The notes below the pieces were generated by a model that was given only the letters and a program-made list of their open reading frames with translations, was not told where the DNA came from and searched no databases. Source: Shouchella shacheensis (lineage in GTDB: Bacteria > Bacillota > Bacilli > Bacillales > Bacillaceae_D). From it: DNA of 64,000 bases. The stretch covers positions 22,296 through 86,295 of the forward strand of contig NZ_LLYY01000017.1 of NCBI RefSeq assembly GCF_001484965.1. The letters run 5' to 3'. The stretch's first letter is position 1. Each line of letters opens with the position of its first letter. A program made the position numbers and the translations under genes. Shown here one piece after another: positions 18,642-28,240 of this stretch.

Positions 18642-21600
18642 CGAAGGCGATTTCTTCTTGTGTAGAGAAAGGAACGAATGACGTGAAATCGATGGATGTA
18701 ATGCGTCCGGTGCGATGGACGGAAGAAGAGAAACAGCACGAGGCGGCCCTTGCCGCCAAACAACAGAAGCCACGTTTTGACCTTGCTTTCTGTGGTCATT
18801 TTTCCGCGGGCAAATCCACCATTGTGAACGAGCTGCTAGGCGCAGAGGTATTGCCGACAAGTCCAATCCCGACAAGTGCCAATATGATTGCCATTCAAAA
18901 TGGGCCGCTTGGCGTCGCGATGACGACGGTCGCTGATCAGACGCAGCACTGGCAAGGGGACATCCCATGGGAAAAAGTGAGGGAGTGGGGAATGGACGGA
19001 GCAGGAATCAAGTCGCTCACCATTACAGCCCCTCTTTCCTTCCTGGGGGCAAGTAGCACGATATATGACACGCCAGGAGTGGACTCCACCGACCCGACGC
19101 ATCAGGCGATGACGCTTGAGGCGCTTTATACCACGGATGTGATTGTTTATGTGATGGACTACAATCATGTTCAGGCGGAAACGAATTTGCAGTTTTTAAA
19201 GCAGTTAAGCGATGAAGGCAAACCGCTTTTCCTTGTCATCAACCAAGTGGATAAGCACAACGATCAAGAGCTTTCGTTTGAAGCCTTCCACGCCTCTACA
19301 GAGGAGACGTTTGGCAAGTGGGAGATTTCCTATATGCGCCTTTACTACACGAGTACGCGAAGAGAGGGGAAACACAACCGATTTACAAGCTTTTCCCGTG
19401 ATATGAAAGCGCTGCTTTTCGCGGGGGGTTCTCTTGAGAAACTGAGTCGGAAACGGCTTGAGCGCAGCTTTTATTTGGCGGTTGTGAGCAGGTTGGAAAA
19501 CGAACGTTTGGATCGAGAACAAGCGATTTGGGACGAGATAGAGGCGGATGGTTTCGACGTAGCGGAAGTCCAGGCTCTTGATAAACTGGAGCAGGAATAC
19601 GAGCGTGCCAAAGGGGCTGCTGACAAAATGCAGCAGTCGTTTGAAGAGGATTGGGAGTCACTTTTCAGGCAAGTCACGCTTTTTCCCGCGCAGGTGATGG
19701 AAAAAGCACAAGCCTGGCTGGAATCGGCGGCCTCCTCGTTTAAAGTAGGGGTTCTAAGGTCCAAAAAGAAGACAAAGGAAGAGCGTGAAAGACGTCTCGA
19801 TGCTCTCATAAACGCACTTCAGGATACAGTGGATTCACAACTTGTCTTTCATCTCCAGCGATCATTAAAAACGATCCCGCGCGAACATTTGCAAAGCAAA
19901 GAAGCGTTTGATGAGGCCGTTACGCAAGTCGCCTATACGGTGGACAGAGAATTTTTCCAGCGGCACCAACCGAGTGGAACGGTTGGGGACGCGTTTGTTT
20001 ACGCGTTCGCAAAGGAACGAACCGGTGAAATTGTTAAACGGCTGCAAAGCAGAGCACATGCGGCGTTAAGGACCGGGGTTCAAGAGCTAGAGGATCATTT
20101 TGCAAGACAGGAAGAAACGCTTGCAAACTCTCTTGCGCAACTTGAAGGTGCTCGTGCGTATTTATGGAAAATGGAGGAGGAAGGAGCAGCCTATCACGAG
20201 CGTATCGGTGAACTACAACGTAAGGCAGGAGCGCTTGAGGATGGAGGCGCGTTTGAAGCACAGATAGAAGAGGAGCTGAGGAATCCGTATACGGAAGAGA
20301 ATTCCAATGAGAGCCACTCGTTAGCGAAAGCGGTTCTCCCAGCCTCAAGCGTGATCGCTACGGAGTGGAAAAACGAAGAAAGGTCCTTGTCTCGGAGCGA
20401 TACGAATATGGCCAACGTTCCTTTGGACAAGGCGAAACAAACGCTTGCAGCGTTTGTCGATCAACCGTGGCTGAGCTACGAGCGAGAACAGCTACTTGAG
20501 AGCCTTGAGCGTATTGAGCACGAGCGTTTCACGATCTCCTTATTTGGCGCGTTTAGTGCGGGAAAGTCCAGCTTTGCCAATGCCCTTCTTGGAGAGGACG
20601 TACTACCTGTGTCCCCGCACCCAACGACGGCGACGGTAACGACGGTGACGGCATCAACGGAGCTGCATGCGCATGGGGAGGTCCAAGTGACCTACAAGAC
20701 GGCAGAGGCCCTAGATGCAGAAATTCAGGCTGTCGCGCGAACGCTCGAGGCAGGTGTAACCCTAGGTACCCTTCCGCGGATGAAAACAAAGCAGCTTAAA
20801 GCGCAAACCTCAGAGGAAAAGCACGCGCTTCACTATCTGGAACTGGTTCAGGAAAGTCTCAAAAAACACGAGCATCACTTAGGGAGCGAGGCGCTTGTTT
20901 CCTTAAAGGAATTAGGGGAGCGAGTGGCGACAGAAACGCATGCCTGCTTGATTGGGCATGTGCATATTTACTATGATGCCAAGATCACGAAAGAGGGCAT
21001 GACACTAGTTGATACTCCTGGCGTGAATTCCATCCATGGACGACATACGAACGTCGCCTATGAGCACGTGCGGAAATCAGATGCGATTTTTTATGTCACG
21101 TATTACAACCATTCCTTTTCAAAGGCCGATGCCCAGTTTTTGGAGCAGCTGGCGAAAATCAACGCTCATTTTTCTACCAACAAGCTTTTCTTCATACTAA
21201 ACGCAGCGGATTTGGCCAGCAGTCAAGCGGAATTAAGCGGCGTGCAGAAATATGTGTTTCGTTCTCTGCAAGCTGCGGGAGTAGAAGACCCTCGATTGTA
21301 CCCGGTTTCAAGCAAAGAAGGGTTGCTTGAAAAGCAAAGCGCAGGAGAAGCGAGAAGTTTATTTGCGGTGTTTGAAGGTCGTTTGTACAGTGAGATCCTC
21401 GCCACACTAAAGCAGCTCAGTCTTTCCTTGTTCGTCAACCAATGCCGTCATTACATCGAGGTGCTAACACAAACGAGCGATTATGCTTCCTCTAACCGCG
21501 AAGTCCAAGAACAAGAAAAACAAACGCTTGAAGCAAGCACGAGGCACTTTGTAACGGAGCTTGAGAAGGAAGGAGAGCGACCGCTTGCGACAGGGGCGAA

Positions 21601-22264
21601 GCAGGAGACGAGCGAACTCTTTCTCTATCTGCGGGAGCGTTTACGCTACACGCTTTTCGACACGTATCTCGAGCATGTAAACGTAACAACGGTCAAGGGT
21701 TCTGGGAGAAGGGAACAGCGTTTAGCGCTTGCAACGGCGGTAAAGAACTGGCTGCAATCCGGTGCCTTGTTTCTCGATCAAGAGTTGGGCGCGACGAAAG
21801 TGAGGCTTGAGATCTCTCTTTCACAGGCTTATGAAAAATGGCTTTCTGAATGGGAGGCGACCATTCAGAAAAGCCACCCAAGCGTTCTCCTCTATGAAAA
21901 GCAGCAAGACACTTCGCTTAACCTGGAACTGCCGCGTGCACAGCTTGAGATCGGCCTGAGCGAGGATCTGAATCAGCTAACAAGTCTGAAGGCCTTTTTT
22001 GAAGGCGGGGAGTCCATGCGACTAAGAGAAGCGGTCGCAGAGAAAGCGACTGCCGTGGGCCAGGAGTTCTTACGCGAGGCTGAAGAAGCCCTTAAAGAAG
22101 CGTTACTCGTGCACGTCAGCGAGCTTTGGATAGCAGGAACGAACGAGGTCGCCCAGGCGCTAACGCGCGAAAGGGAGCGTTTAAAAGAACTTAGCGACCC
22201 CAAGCTGGCAAGACAAATAAGAGAGGAAGCGCAGCAGCTAGAACAATTGCCCTTCCCGGACTAA
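18638..22264 (+). CDS. dynA: Dynamin-family GTPase DynA, internally fused double unit
   Basis: At 1208 residues this is the tandem dynamin type seen in B. subtilis DynA (YpbR), which mediates membrane fusion and repair. Two GTPase domains are present: P-loops GHFSAGKST (about 52-60) and GAFSAGKSS (about 637-645), with switch motifs DTPGVD (about 146-151) and DTPGVN (about 791-796). Each is followed by long helical stalk regions (for example about 280-560). Hydrophobic paddle segments are modest. ATG overlaps the nth stop, so the two are cotranscribed, an arrangement replacing ypoC of B. subtilis. Terminator at 22270-22313. Confidence 0.92.
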   Translation: MTKAISSCVEKGTNDVKSMDVMRPVRWTEEEKQHEAALAAKQQKPRFDLAFCGHFSAGKSTIVNELLGAEVLPTSPIPTSANMIAIQNGPLGVAMTTVADQTQHWQGDIPWEKVREWGMDGAGIKSLTITAPLSFLGASSTIYDTPGVDSTDPTHQAMTLEALYTTDVIVYVMDYNHVQAETNLQFLKQLSDEGKPLFLVINQVDKHNDQELSFEAFHASTEETFGKWEISYMRLYYTSTRREGKHNRFTSFSRDMKALLFAGGSLEKLSRKRLERSFYLAVVSRLENERLDREQAIWDEIEADGFDVAEVQALDKLEQEYERAKGAADKMQQSFEEDWESLFRQVTLFPAQVMEKAQAWLESAASSFKVGVLRSKKKTKEERERRLDALINALQDTVDSQLVFHLQRSLKTIPREHLQSKEAFDEAVTQVAYTVDREFFQRHQPSGTVGDAFVYAFAKERTGEIVKRLQSRAHAALRTGVQELEDHFARQEETLANSLAQLEGARAYLWKMEEEGAAYHERIGELQRKAGALEDGGAFEAQIEEELRNPYTEENSNESHSLAKAVLPASSVIATEWKNEERSLSRSDTNMANVPLDKAKQTLAAFVDQPWLSYEREQLLESLERIEHERFTISLFGAFSAGKSSFANALLGEDVLPVSPHPTTATVTTVTASTELHAHGEVQVTYKTAEALDAEIQAVARTLEAGVTLGTLPRMKTKQLKAQTSEEKHALHYLELVQESLKKHEHHLGSEALVSLKELGERVATETHACLIGHVHIYYDAKITKEGMTLVDTPGVNSIHGRHTNVAYEHVRKSDAIFYVTYYNHSFSKADAQFLEQLAKINAHFSTNKLFFILNAADLASSQAELSGVQKYVFRSLQAAGVEDPRLYPVSSKEGLLEKQSAGEARSLFAVFEGRLYSEILATLKQLSLSLFVNQCRHYIEVLTQTSDYASSNREVQEQEKQTLEASTRHFVTELEKEGERPLATGAKQETSELFLYLRERLRYTLFDTYLEHVNVTTVKGSGRREQRLALATAVKNWLQSGALFLDQELGATKVRLEISLSQAYEKWLSEWEATIQKSHPSVLLYEKQQDTSLNLELPRAQLEIGLSEDLNQLTSLKAFFEGGESMRLREAVAEKATAVGQEFLREAEEALKEALLVHVSELWIAGTNEVAQALTRERERLKELSDPKLARQIREEAQQLEQLPFPD

Positions 22265-22269
22265 TTAAC

Positions 22270-22313
22270 AAAGAGCCTGCTAAAGACCGTTCGGTCACTT
22301 AGCAGGCTCTTTT
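22270..22313 (+). terminator. Strong intrinsic terminator after dynA
   Basis: AAAGAGCCTGCTAA pairs with TTAGCAGGCTCTTTT, with an inner GACCG/CGGTC hairpin. The repeat cluster begins right after it. Confidence 0.9.
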
Positions 22314-22314
22314 G

Positions 22315-22433
22315 TCTAGCTGCGGCGGGTAGAAGCGTCGAGATTTTTCAGTCCTGCCCGGAAATCCAAAATCGGGATTTCTCGTGCAGGCCTTCCAAAA
22401 TTCGCGCTTCTGGCAACCCGCCTGCGCTTTTCG
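22315..22433 (+). repeat. Dispersed hairpin element, subtype B
   Basis: Starts TCTAGCTGCGGCGGGT, ends CCTGCGCTTTTCG. Outer stem GGCGGGT pairs with ACCCGCC near the right end; middle stem AGAAGCG with CGCTTCT. First of three units in the convergent dynA-ponA gap. Confidence 0.9.
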
Positions 22434-22435
22434 TG

Positions 22436-22556
22436 TCTAGCTGCGGCGCCCACTCGCTCGAGGTTTCTTCAGACCGCCAGATCAAGCCAAGGGCGGGCTT
22501 GATCCTGCCGTTCTTCCAGAACTTGTCGCTCGTGAGCAGGGCGCCTGCGCTTTTCG
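22436..22556 (+). repeat. Dispersed hairpin element, subtype A
   Basis: Starts TCTAGCTGCGGCGCCC, ends GGGCGCCTGCGCTTTTCG. Outer stem GGCGCCC/GGGCGCC; inner stem GATCAAGCC/GGCTTGATC. Directly abuts the preceding subtype B copy with a two-base spacer. Confidence 0.9.
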
Positions 22557-22559
22557 AGG

Positions 22560-22599
22560 TCTAGCTGCGGCGGTTTTCTCATCCCGCCTGCGCTTTTCG
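22560..22599 (+). repeat. Minimal (internally deleted) hairpin element
   Basis: Only 40 bp: the conserved left end TCTAGCTGCGGCGG and right end CCCGCCTGCGCTTTTCG with about 10 bases between. It keeps the ends and loses the middle and inner stems. It lies 14 bp from the ponA stop. Confidence 0.8.
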
Positions 22600-22612
22600 G
22601 GTGGTAATGAAG

Positions 22613-25453
22613 TTACTCCTCGTTTTCTTCGGAGCCCTCTGCGTCTTCATCGGAATCAGAATTAGCGTTGTCGGATTCACTTTCATCCGCCTCCCCTGAC
22701 TCTCCGTCTTCTTCAGAAGGAGAGTCAGAGTCAGACTCATTGGAACCATCTTCACTATCGTCGCCATTGGACCCATTTGAGTCGCCGTTGCCACCGTCAT
22801 TCCCGTTTTCTTCGCCGGCGTCTCCTTCGCCTTCATCAGAAGGGGCTTCCGACTCATCAGACCCATTTTCGTCGTTATCAGCGTCACCGTTATCAGCTCC
22901 GTCACCGGGATCTTCTTCGGTGTCTTCGCTCTGATCAGGTTCCTCTTCCACTTCAGGCTCTTCCTCCTCAGTGGCTTCTTCTTCCGTACTTTCTTCCTCT
23001 TCCACTTCTTCGTCGTTCTCGTCCTCGTCCTCTACGACGGCTTCTGGAATAGAAGCCTCCACCGAGATGCTGTCACTTGTCAAGCTGGAGTCCGCGTCAG
23101 CGACTGCCTGCACAGTAAACGTGTACGTCTCTCCAGGTTCAGCTCCTTGAAGGGTGGCGCTAGAGTTGGTCTCGCCTGAGAGTGAACCGCTGGAAATGTT
23201 CGTATTAAAGCTGACGTCATCGATTTCATCCCCCGGATAACTCCATGTGAACGTCACCGATCCTGAATCCTCATCGTAGTCCCAGGAGACGTTGCTCGGA
23301 TCGGAAATGCCGTATTCCTCCGAAACCTGGTTCGTTTCATTTCCGCGAACGAAGAGCTCCGTGCGAATTTGACTGCTTGGCGTTGCTGGGCTTGGAAGAA
23401 GACCGGTTGAGGCTTCCACCGCTCGTTCTACCACGGAATCCGGCTGTTCAAAGTCGGGGGTATCATCAGTAGAGACGCCTTTCATAACTTCGTTAAACAC
23501 GCGCTGGGCAAGTTGAGTATTGCCGCTGCTATAGGTAAGGAAGTTATCCATCGTCTCCTCATTTTCCGGATTCGGTCCCCGATCGAAACCAACCCAAACG
23601 GAGGCTGTGTAATCGGTGGAGTACCCCGAGAACGAGACGCTCGGGACAGCATCACTTGGCAAGCCCAGTTCATCCCGATTATCAAAGTTCGTCGTTCCTG
23701 TTTTACCGGCAATTGGTACGTTGGAAAGGCCTTCGACAGCGACTCCGCCCGTACCACCTGAGGAACGATCAACGGCGGTTTTGAGCATGTCTGTGACCAT
23801 GTATGCCGTGTAGTCTTCCATTACACGCGCGCTTTCGGGCTCCACATTGATTTCGCGGTTGTCTGGAAAAACAACTTTGCGAATCGTGTGTGGCTCGGTA
23901 AACTCACCGCCGTTGCCTAGCGCAGCAAACGCGCCCGCTAATTGTTCAGTCGAAAATCCATGGGACAATCCGCCAATCGCTCCAGCCTCGGGGCGTCCGT
24001 CATCTCCTTCATCCAGCGGCATCATTTGTTCAAGAAAGTCATAGGCATTGTCTTTGCCAACTTGTTGGAGAGCCTTCACGGCCGGGACATTCCGTGACTG
24101 AGCAAGAGCTTGCCGCATCGACATCGCGCCCTGATACCCTCCATCAAAATTGTTGACGGGTCCTTGCTCACCTTCTGAATAGTTAAACGGCTCATCGACC
24201 ATAATATGACCGGTGGACAATTGCTGTTCATTAATCAGCGGTGCGTAGTCAAGTAGCGGCTTGATCGTTGAGCCCGGCTGCTTACGCTCCGTGGCATAAT
24301 TAGTCACACGCTGGTCGTTTTCTTCTGTGCCATTCCCAAAAGCACGAACGGCTCCGGTGGCGGTATCGAGAAGGGTTACGCCGGTCGCAAACTGTTCGTC
24401 ATCTGGAAAGTTTATGTCGTAATCCCCGGATTTCAACACATCATCCACATGGTTCTGTGCGTCGACGTCAAGTGTTGTATAGACTCTTAGTCCGGAGTTG
24501 TGAATGTCGTTGACCGTGAGCTCCTCCATCGACTCCAGTTCATCTATGACTTCATCGTAGAACGTTGAGTGAGGGTAGCTCTCCTCTCGGTTGTAGTCCA
24601 TTTGTTCTTCAATCGGCGTATTTCGTGCTTCTTCGGCTTCCTCAGCGGTGATATGCCCCTGCTCTTCCATTAAGCCAATCACGAGGTTTCGACGGCTTTC
24701 CGCATTCTCCGGATTACGATGGGGGTCATAAAAGTTCGGACGACGCGGAATCCCGGCAAGGACCGCTGCATCGGCAATCGTAAGCTCATCGAGCGACTTG
24801 TTAAAATAGCGCTCTGATGCGATTTGAACCCCGTATCCGGCGGAAGATCCTAAGTTGATTTGGTTTAAGTACATTTCAAGAATCTCGTCTTTTGAGTATT
24901 GACGCTCGAGCTGTATGGCCAGATATTGCTCCTGTATTTTTCGTGTGAGTTGTTTTTCTTGACTTAAAAATAAGTTCTTTACCAGCTGCTGCGTAATGGT
25001 GGAGGCGCCTTCCGACCCAAAGCCTTCGGTGACGTTGGCGACAATGGCTCCACCAAGGCGGCGTACATCAATGCCGGAGTGATCATAGAAACGCATGTCT
25101 TCCACAGCAATAAAAGCGTTCTTTAAATGATCGGGCATATCGTGAATACTGGCATTGATTCGCGTCTCACCTGAATCGAGTGTTGAGACGCGCTCATCGT
25201 TCATATCATAAATTTGCACCGATTGGGCGAGCATGAGCTGCTCTTCGTCCAAGTCAGGAGCACCGGCGATAATTGCAGCGACTGTAATCCCACCGCCAAC
25301 AACGCCTATGCCTGCGAGAATGGCGAGCACGACTAAAATTTTCTTGAAGATCCCGCGTTTACCTCCACCGCCACTTCCGCTATCCTTGTTTTTCTTTTTC
25401 ACCCGCTCCTGTGCCTTTCTTCTGCCCTGTCTTGTATTTAACTCGTCTGACAT
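22613..25453 (-). CDS. ponA: Class A penicillin-binding protein 1 with long acidic tail
   Basis: A bifunctional glycan polymerase and transpeptidase, 946 residues. A basic cytoplasmic N-terminus precedes one transmembrane helix (about residues 36-60). Transglycosylase motifs are EDMRFYDHSG (about 117-126) and GASTITQQLVKNLFLS (about 149-164). The transpeptidase has SxxK in PGSTIKP (about 394-400), SRN (about 460) and KTGTT (about 585). A fibronectin type III-like domain spans about 710-800. The last roughly 140 residues are almost only Glu, Asp, Ser, Asn and Gly. It is 30 bp after recU, the conserved operon order. Confidence 0.95.
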   Translation of the reverse strand: MSDELNTRQGRRKAQERVKKKNKDSGSGGGGKRGIFKKILVVLAILAGIGVVGGGITVAAIIAGAPDLDEEQLMLAQSVQIYDMNDERVSTLDSGETRINASIHDMPDHLKNAFIAVEDMRFYDHSGIDVRRLGGAIVANVTEGFGSEGASTITQQLVKNLFLSQEKQLTRKIQEQYLAIQLERQYSKDEILEMYLNQINLGSSAGYGVQIASERYFNKSLDELTIADAAVLAGIPRRPNFYDPHRNPENAESRRNLVIGLMEEQGHITAEEAEEARNTPIEEQMDYNREESYPHSTFYDEVIDELESMEELTVNDIHNSGLRVYTTLDVDAQNHVDDVLKSGDYDINFPDDEQFATGVTLLDTATGAVRAFGNGTEENDQRVTNYATERKQPGSTIKPLLDYAPLINEQQLSTGHIMVDEPFNYSEGEQGPVNNFDGGYQGAMSMRQALAQSRNVPAVKALQQVGKDNAYDFLEQMMPLDEGDDGRPEAGAIGGLSHGFSTEQLAGAFAALGNGGEFTEPHTIRKVVFPDNREINVEPESARVMEDYTAYMVTDMLKTAVDRSSGGTGGVAVEGLSNVPIAGKTGTTNFDNRDELGLPSDAVPSVSFSGYSTDYTASVWVGFDRGPNPENEETMDNFLTYSSGNTQLAQRVFNEVMKGVSTDDTPDFEQPDSVVERAVEASTGLLPSPATPSSQIRTELFVRGNETNQVSEEYGISDPSNVSWDYDEDSGSVTFTWSYPGDEIDDVSFNTNISSGSLSGETNSSATLQGAEPGETYTFTVQAVADADSSLTSDSISVEASIPEAVVEDEDENDEEVEEEESTEEEATEEEEPEVEEEPDQSEDTEEDPGDGADNGDADNDENGSDESEAPSDEGEGDAGEENGNDGGNGDSNGSNGDDSEDGSNESDSDSPSEEDGESGEADESESDNANSDSDEDAEGSEENEE

Positions 25454-25483
25454 TTGTACTCTTCCTTTCTGTCATTCCTATCC

Positions 25484-26104
25484 TCAATCCCCCGAAAAGT
25501 AAACGGTTTTTACAATTTCTAAGAAATGAATACGGGGATGAAGGCCAATCCGAACGGCATGTCCGTACTTTTGGATGGCTGATTTTGGAATTGATTTTCG
25601 TGTTTGTAGCTGCTTGTCATAGAAGTCAATCATATGAGTGGCATCCAGTAAAAACACTTCGCGCGTGGGCGAAAAGCATAAAAGGACAAAGCAAATGCCT
25701 CCAGCATGAACGACTTGGCGCATATGGTCAATTTGATGCGCATGGAAATTTTTCAGTGGAAAGGAGGATTTGTTCTTTGTCTCCTTCGCTTCAAAATCAA
25801 TGTAGGAACCTTGATACACGCCGTTGTAATCGGTCGTCGACGCTTGTTTGAAATAGGCTTCGCGAATGACGGCAGCGCTTCGTTTCGGGTAGTCGACGTG
25901 GACGATTTGTACAGGAGTTGGCTTTTTATGAATGACCGCTTCGCCCTGTGCCAAGTAAAAATCGTTCGACTCGTCGATATCTTCTTCTAATCGCATACCT
26001 CGCTTCGAATAGGAGTCGCTAGGGAGTCGCTGGTTTGCTTGTCTTTTGTTCACGCTCCCCGCATACGTTTTTCCGTTAGGATAACGAATAGCCATCTTCT
26101 TCAC
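25484..26104 (-). CDS. recU: Holliday junction resolvase RecU
   Basis: RecU cuts Holliday junctions and modulates RecA during recombination and chromosome segregation. The 206-residue protein contains [16 protein letters not shown] near residue 35, the metal-binding [17 protein letters not shown] near 100-116 (D and ExK of the nuclease core), and HQIDHM near 123. It is the first gene of recU-ponA on the minus strand. A possible promoter lies at 26187-26214. Confidence 0.95.
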   Translation of the reverse strand: MKKMAIRYPNGKTYAGSVNKRQANQRLPSDSYSKRGMRLEEDIDESNDFYLAQGEAVIHKKPTPVQIVHVDYPKRSAAVIREAYFKQASTTDYNGVYQGSYIDFEAKETKNKSSFPLKNFHAHQIDHMRQVVHAGGICFVLLCFSPTREVFLLDATHMIDFYDKQLQTRKSIPKSAIQKYGHAVRIGLHPRIHFLEIVKTVYFSGD

Positions 26105-26186
26105 AACCCTTGTGATTTTCTTATTCTGGTTTGCGATGAATGAGCCTCCTCTATTTGCGGGAAAGTAGAGAGAGGTTCATCACATC

Positions 26187-26214
26187 ATTCTACCATATGT
26201 TTTCTTGCAGTAAA
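26187..26214 (-). promoter_or_regulatory. Candidate promoter for recU-ponA
   Basis: On the minus strand TTTACT and TAGAAT are separated by 16 bp, about 80 bp before recU. It is divergent from yppC. Confidence 0.4.
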
Positions 26215-26265
26215 TATGTGAGGGGCTACAGTTGATGAAAATTTCATGAAGAAAGGGGTGGGTAG

Positions 26266-27201
26266 ATGGGTAGGGTCGGCCTGATTCGTAGGACAACCGG
26301 CTTTTATAACGTGGACAATATTGCCCGGACAAAGGCGTATGAAGCGTTTGCTAAACGGTATCCGGAGATACGCTGGGCGCTGCTCGCCGGAATGGTTTCA
26401 CGCAATGCAGGCTGGAATATGACCGATTTGTGCAGAGCTCCTTATAGACAGTTGCTCTCAAACAAGCGTGCAAACGAAATTTTCAAAATTTACGAGCGAG
26501 CCAACTGGCTGATTTTTGATGATGCGTATCCGCAACTTCTGGTCTATGCAGCCTCGAAAAAGAAGGGAAGACCACTCTTCCATTTGCTTTTCCCTCTTGG
26601 TATTTCACGCTTTATGGAACGGGAATGGCAGAGATTTTGGGACGAGAGAGACGAGAGTCGACTGCTGACGGCACTCATTATTAACGAACAGGAAATGCTG
26701 CAAATGCGCTTGATGGAGAGAGCGCTCGCCGGGCAATTGTTTCATTCGGTTCTATACATTTTGGAGGAGCACGCTCATTTTAGCTTTGTGCTTCTCCCTG
26801 ACGCGCGAGGGAATCTTTATGTTCGCTCTGTACGTGACTTCGCCCAGGCGCATGCCCGAATTGAACTGGGCAAGCAGCTAGCGGCTTTATTGTACCATCC
26901 AGACTGCGGGACGGAGATCGCCACTTTTGCTCGTATCACAGAACCGACCGGGTCGCGGCATGATTATGAGCGTCGACAGCCTCGGAATCTTTCGGAAAAG
27001 GCCCCGCTTTTAAGGGTTGCCTACCCGCGAATCGCTCATGGAGCCCCTCATCGTGAGGACTGGTTCTCTAATCGCTCCCAAATTGAAGACTTATTCACGC
27101 CTGTTCAGCTAAAAAGACCAAAGGACGAAAGCGCCTGGGTGCGCGAAAAAGCGTTAGAAGTACGTGCGATGGCTTGGCTACACGATAAACTTTTTTTGTA
27201 G
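26266..27201 (+). CDS. yppC: DUF2515 family protein YppC
   Basis: A 311-residue soluble protein that matches the YppC/DUF2515 family by position (divergent from recU) and sequence, for example SRNAGWNMTDLCRAPYRQL (about 44-62) and LIFDDAYPQLLVYAASKK (about 82-99). It is rich in Trp, Arg and aromatic residues and has no signal peptide or membrane segment. AAGGGGTGGG precedes the ATG. Its function is not known. Confidence 0.8.
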   Translation: MGRVGLIRRTTGFYNVDNIARTKAYEAFAKRYPEIRWALLAGMVSRNAGWNMTDLCRAPYRQLLSNKRANEIFKIYERANWLIFDDAYPQLLVYAASKKKGRPLFHLLFPLGISRFMEREWQRFWDERDESRLLTALIINEQEMLQMRLMERALAGQLFHSVLYILEEHAHFSFVLLPDARGNLYVRSVRDFAQAHARIELGKQLAALLYHPDCGTEIATFARITEPTGSRHDYERRQPRNLSEKAPLLRVAYPRIAHGAPHREDWFSNRSQIEDLFTPVQLKRPKDESAWVREKALEVRAMAWLHDKLFL

Positions 27202-27246
27202 AAAAGCGTAGGGGGGTTGGTTAACTCCTACCCGCTGGAGCTAGTC

Positions 27247-27289
27247 AAAAAAAAGGACAGCTCATCGGTTTCTCCGGATGAGCTGTCCT
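27247..27289 (-). terminator. Terminator for sspM (minus strand), near yppC end
   Basis: AGGACAGCTCATC pairs with GATGAGCTGTCCT. On the minus strand it is followed by eight T, so it terminates sspM; it may also stop yppC readthrough less efficiently. Confidence 0.85.
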
Positions 27290-27300
27290 GTCTTGCTTTA

Positions 27301-27405
27301 TTATGTCGAAGGACGATCGGGTCCCCCAAGCTTCTTGTCGCCTGTGTAACGGCTTTCGTTCTCAGGCTTTTTGTTTTCTCCTTTGTTTCCCCGTTTCTTA
27401 GCCAT
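27301..27405 (-). CDS. sspM: Small acid-soluble spore protein M
   Basis: Only 34 residues, beginning MAKKRGNKGENKK and ending KKLGGPDRPST. The C-terminal KKLGGPxRPST motif is the hallmark of SspM. The N-terminal half is basic. GAGGAGGTG precedes the ATG and a strong terminator follows. In B. subtilis sspM is in the same recU-yppC neighbourhood. Minor spore core protein made in the forespore, expected to depend on sigma-G; I did not verify a sigma-G promoter. Confidence 0.9.
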   Translation of the reverse strand: MAKKRGNKGENKKPENESRYTGDKKLGGPDRPST

Positions 27406-27646
27406 GCTCCACACCTCCTCTTCGGTGCTCTACTCAGTATGACAACATCCGGTCTGGTTTATGTAAAAAATAATGGACGATGTCGCAATAGGGACGAGGG
27501 GTCCGAAATATGAATTTTAGCTAAAAGCCACTAACTTTGGCGAACCTGTACTAGTTTTGTCGGAGGGAGAGGAGGTTCTAAAGGAAAGGTCGAAATGCTT
27601 CATACGCAAATCGGATAAAATCCATTATTTCTTAGGAGGGCTTAGC

Positions 27647-28198
27647 ATGGAAGTGTTACTCAAAACAAAGGATGTTTCAGAATCCCTCGGTGTGAATCCA
27701 ACGACCGTCCAGCGCTGGACGAAATTTTTTGGCATTGCTTGTGACGTGAATGATCAAGGCCACTTTCTCTATACAAAAAGCGACGTCGAGCAGCTCGCAA
27801 GCATTCATGAACAACTACAAGCCGGCAAACGAATGAAGGAAATTCGCATTGAAGGAGGAGCGGTCGAGGGAGAAGAACCAAAAGAATCCATAAGTCGCTC
27901 TCTTTCCGTACCCACGAAACAGTATGAAGCACGTCTTGCGCAATTGTTCACTCATGTCGATGAGCTTGAGGAAAAATTGGAGGCAAAGGCAGATGACGTC
28001 GTTAGCTATCAGCTTTTAAAACATCGTTCAGAACTGGACGAGATGGCAGGCTTGCTTTCTCGGCTTGAAAGTCGCATGGAGAGGATTGAAGAGAAAATGA
28101 ACGAGCAAAAGGTAGGGCGAGAGTCTGCAAGAGTGCATGGGGGGGCGAAGGTAAAAAGAGGGCCTTGGAAAGCGATCGCCCAAATGCTATCGGTTTAA
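27647..28198 (+). CDS. racA: RacA-like MerR-type HTH coiled-coil protein
   Basis: 183 residues from ATG 27647, which has AGGAGGG seven bases upstream; a longer reading has no ribosome site. N-terminal MerR-like winged helix (TKDVSESLGVNPTTVQRWTK, about 6-25; HFLYTKSDVEQL, about 38-49), a linker, then a coiled coil (about 85-155) and a basic C-terminus with a short amphipathic end (GPWKAIAQMLSV). The plan and length match RacA, which anchors the origin region to the cell pole during sporulation. Another MerR-like role cannot be excluded. Confidence 0.65.
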   Translation: MEVLLKTKDVSESLGVNPTTVQRWTKFFGIACDVNDQGHFLYTKSDVEQLASIHEQLQAGKRMKEIRIEGGAVEGEEPKESISRSLSVPTKQYEARLAQLFTHVDELEEKLEAKADDVVSYQLLKHRSELDEMAGLLSRLESRMERIEEKMNEQKVGRESARVHGGAKVKRGPWKAIAQMLSV

Positions 28199-28240
28199 AA
28201 CAAAGGTCGCCTTTGCTACACTAGAAGCGGAGGTGCTCTG

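Noticed and set aside
22668..23052. Ser- and Arg-rich open frames on the plus strand
   Set aside because: They are shadows of the low-complexity acidic tail of PonA on the other strand.
27217..27513. A 98-codon plus-strand frame with hydrophobic residues
   Set aside because: It is antisense to sspM and runs through the sspM terminator; sspM is the supported gene.
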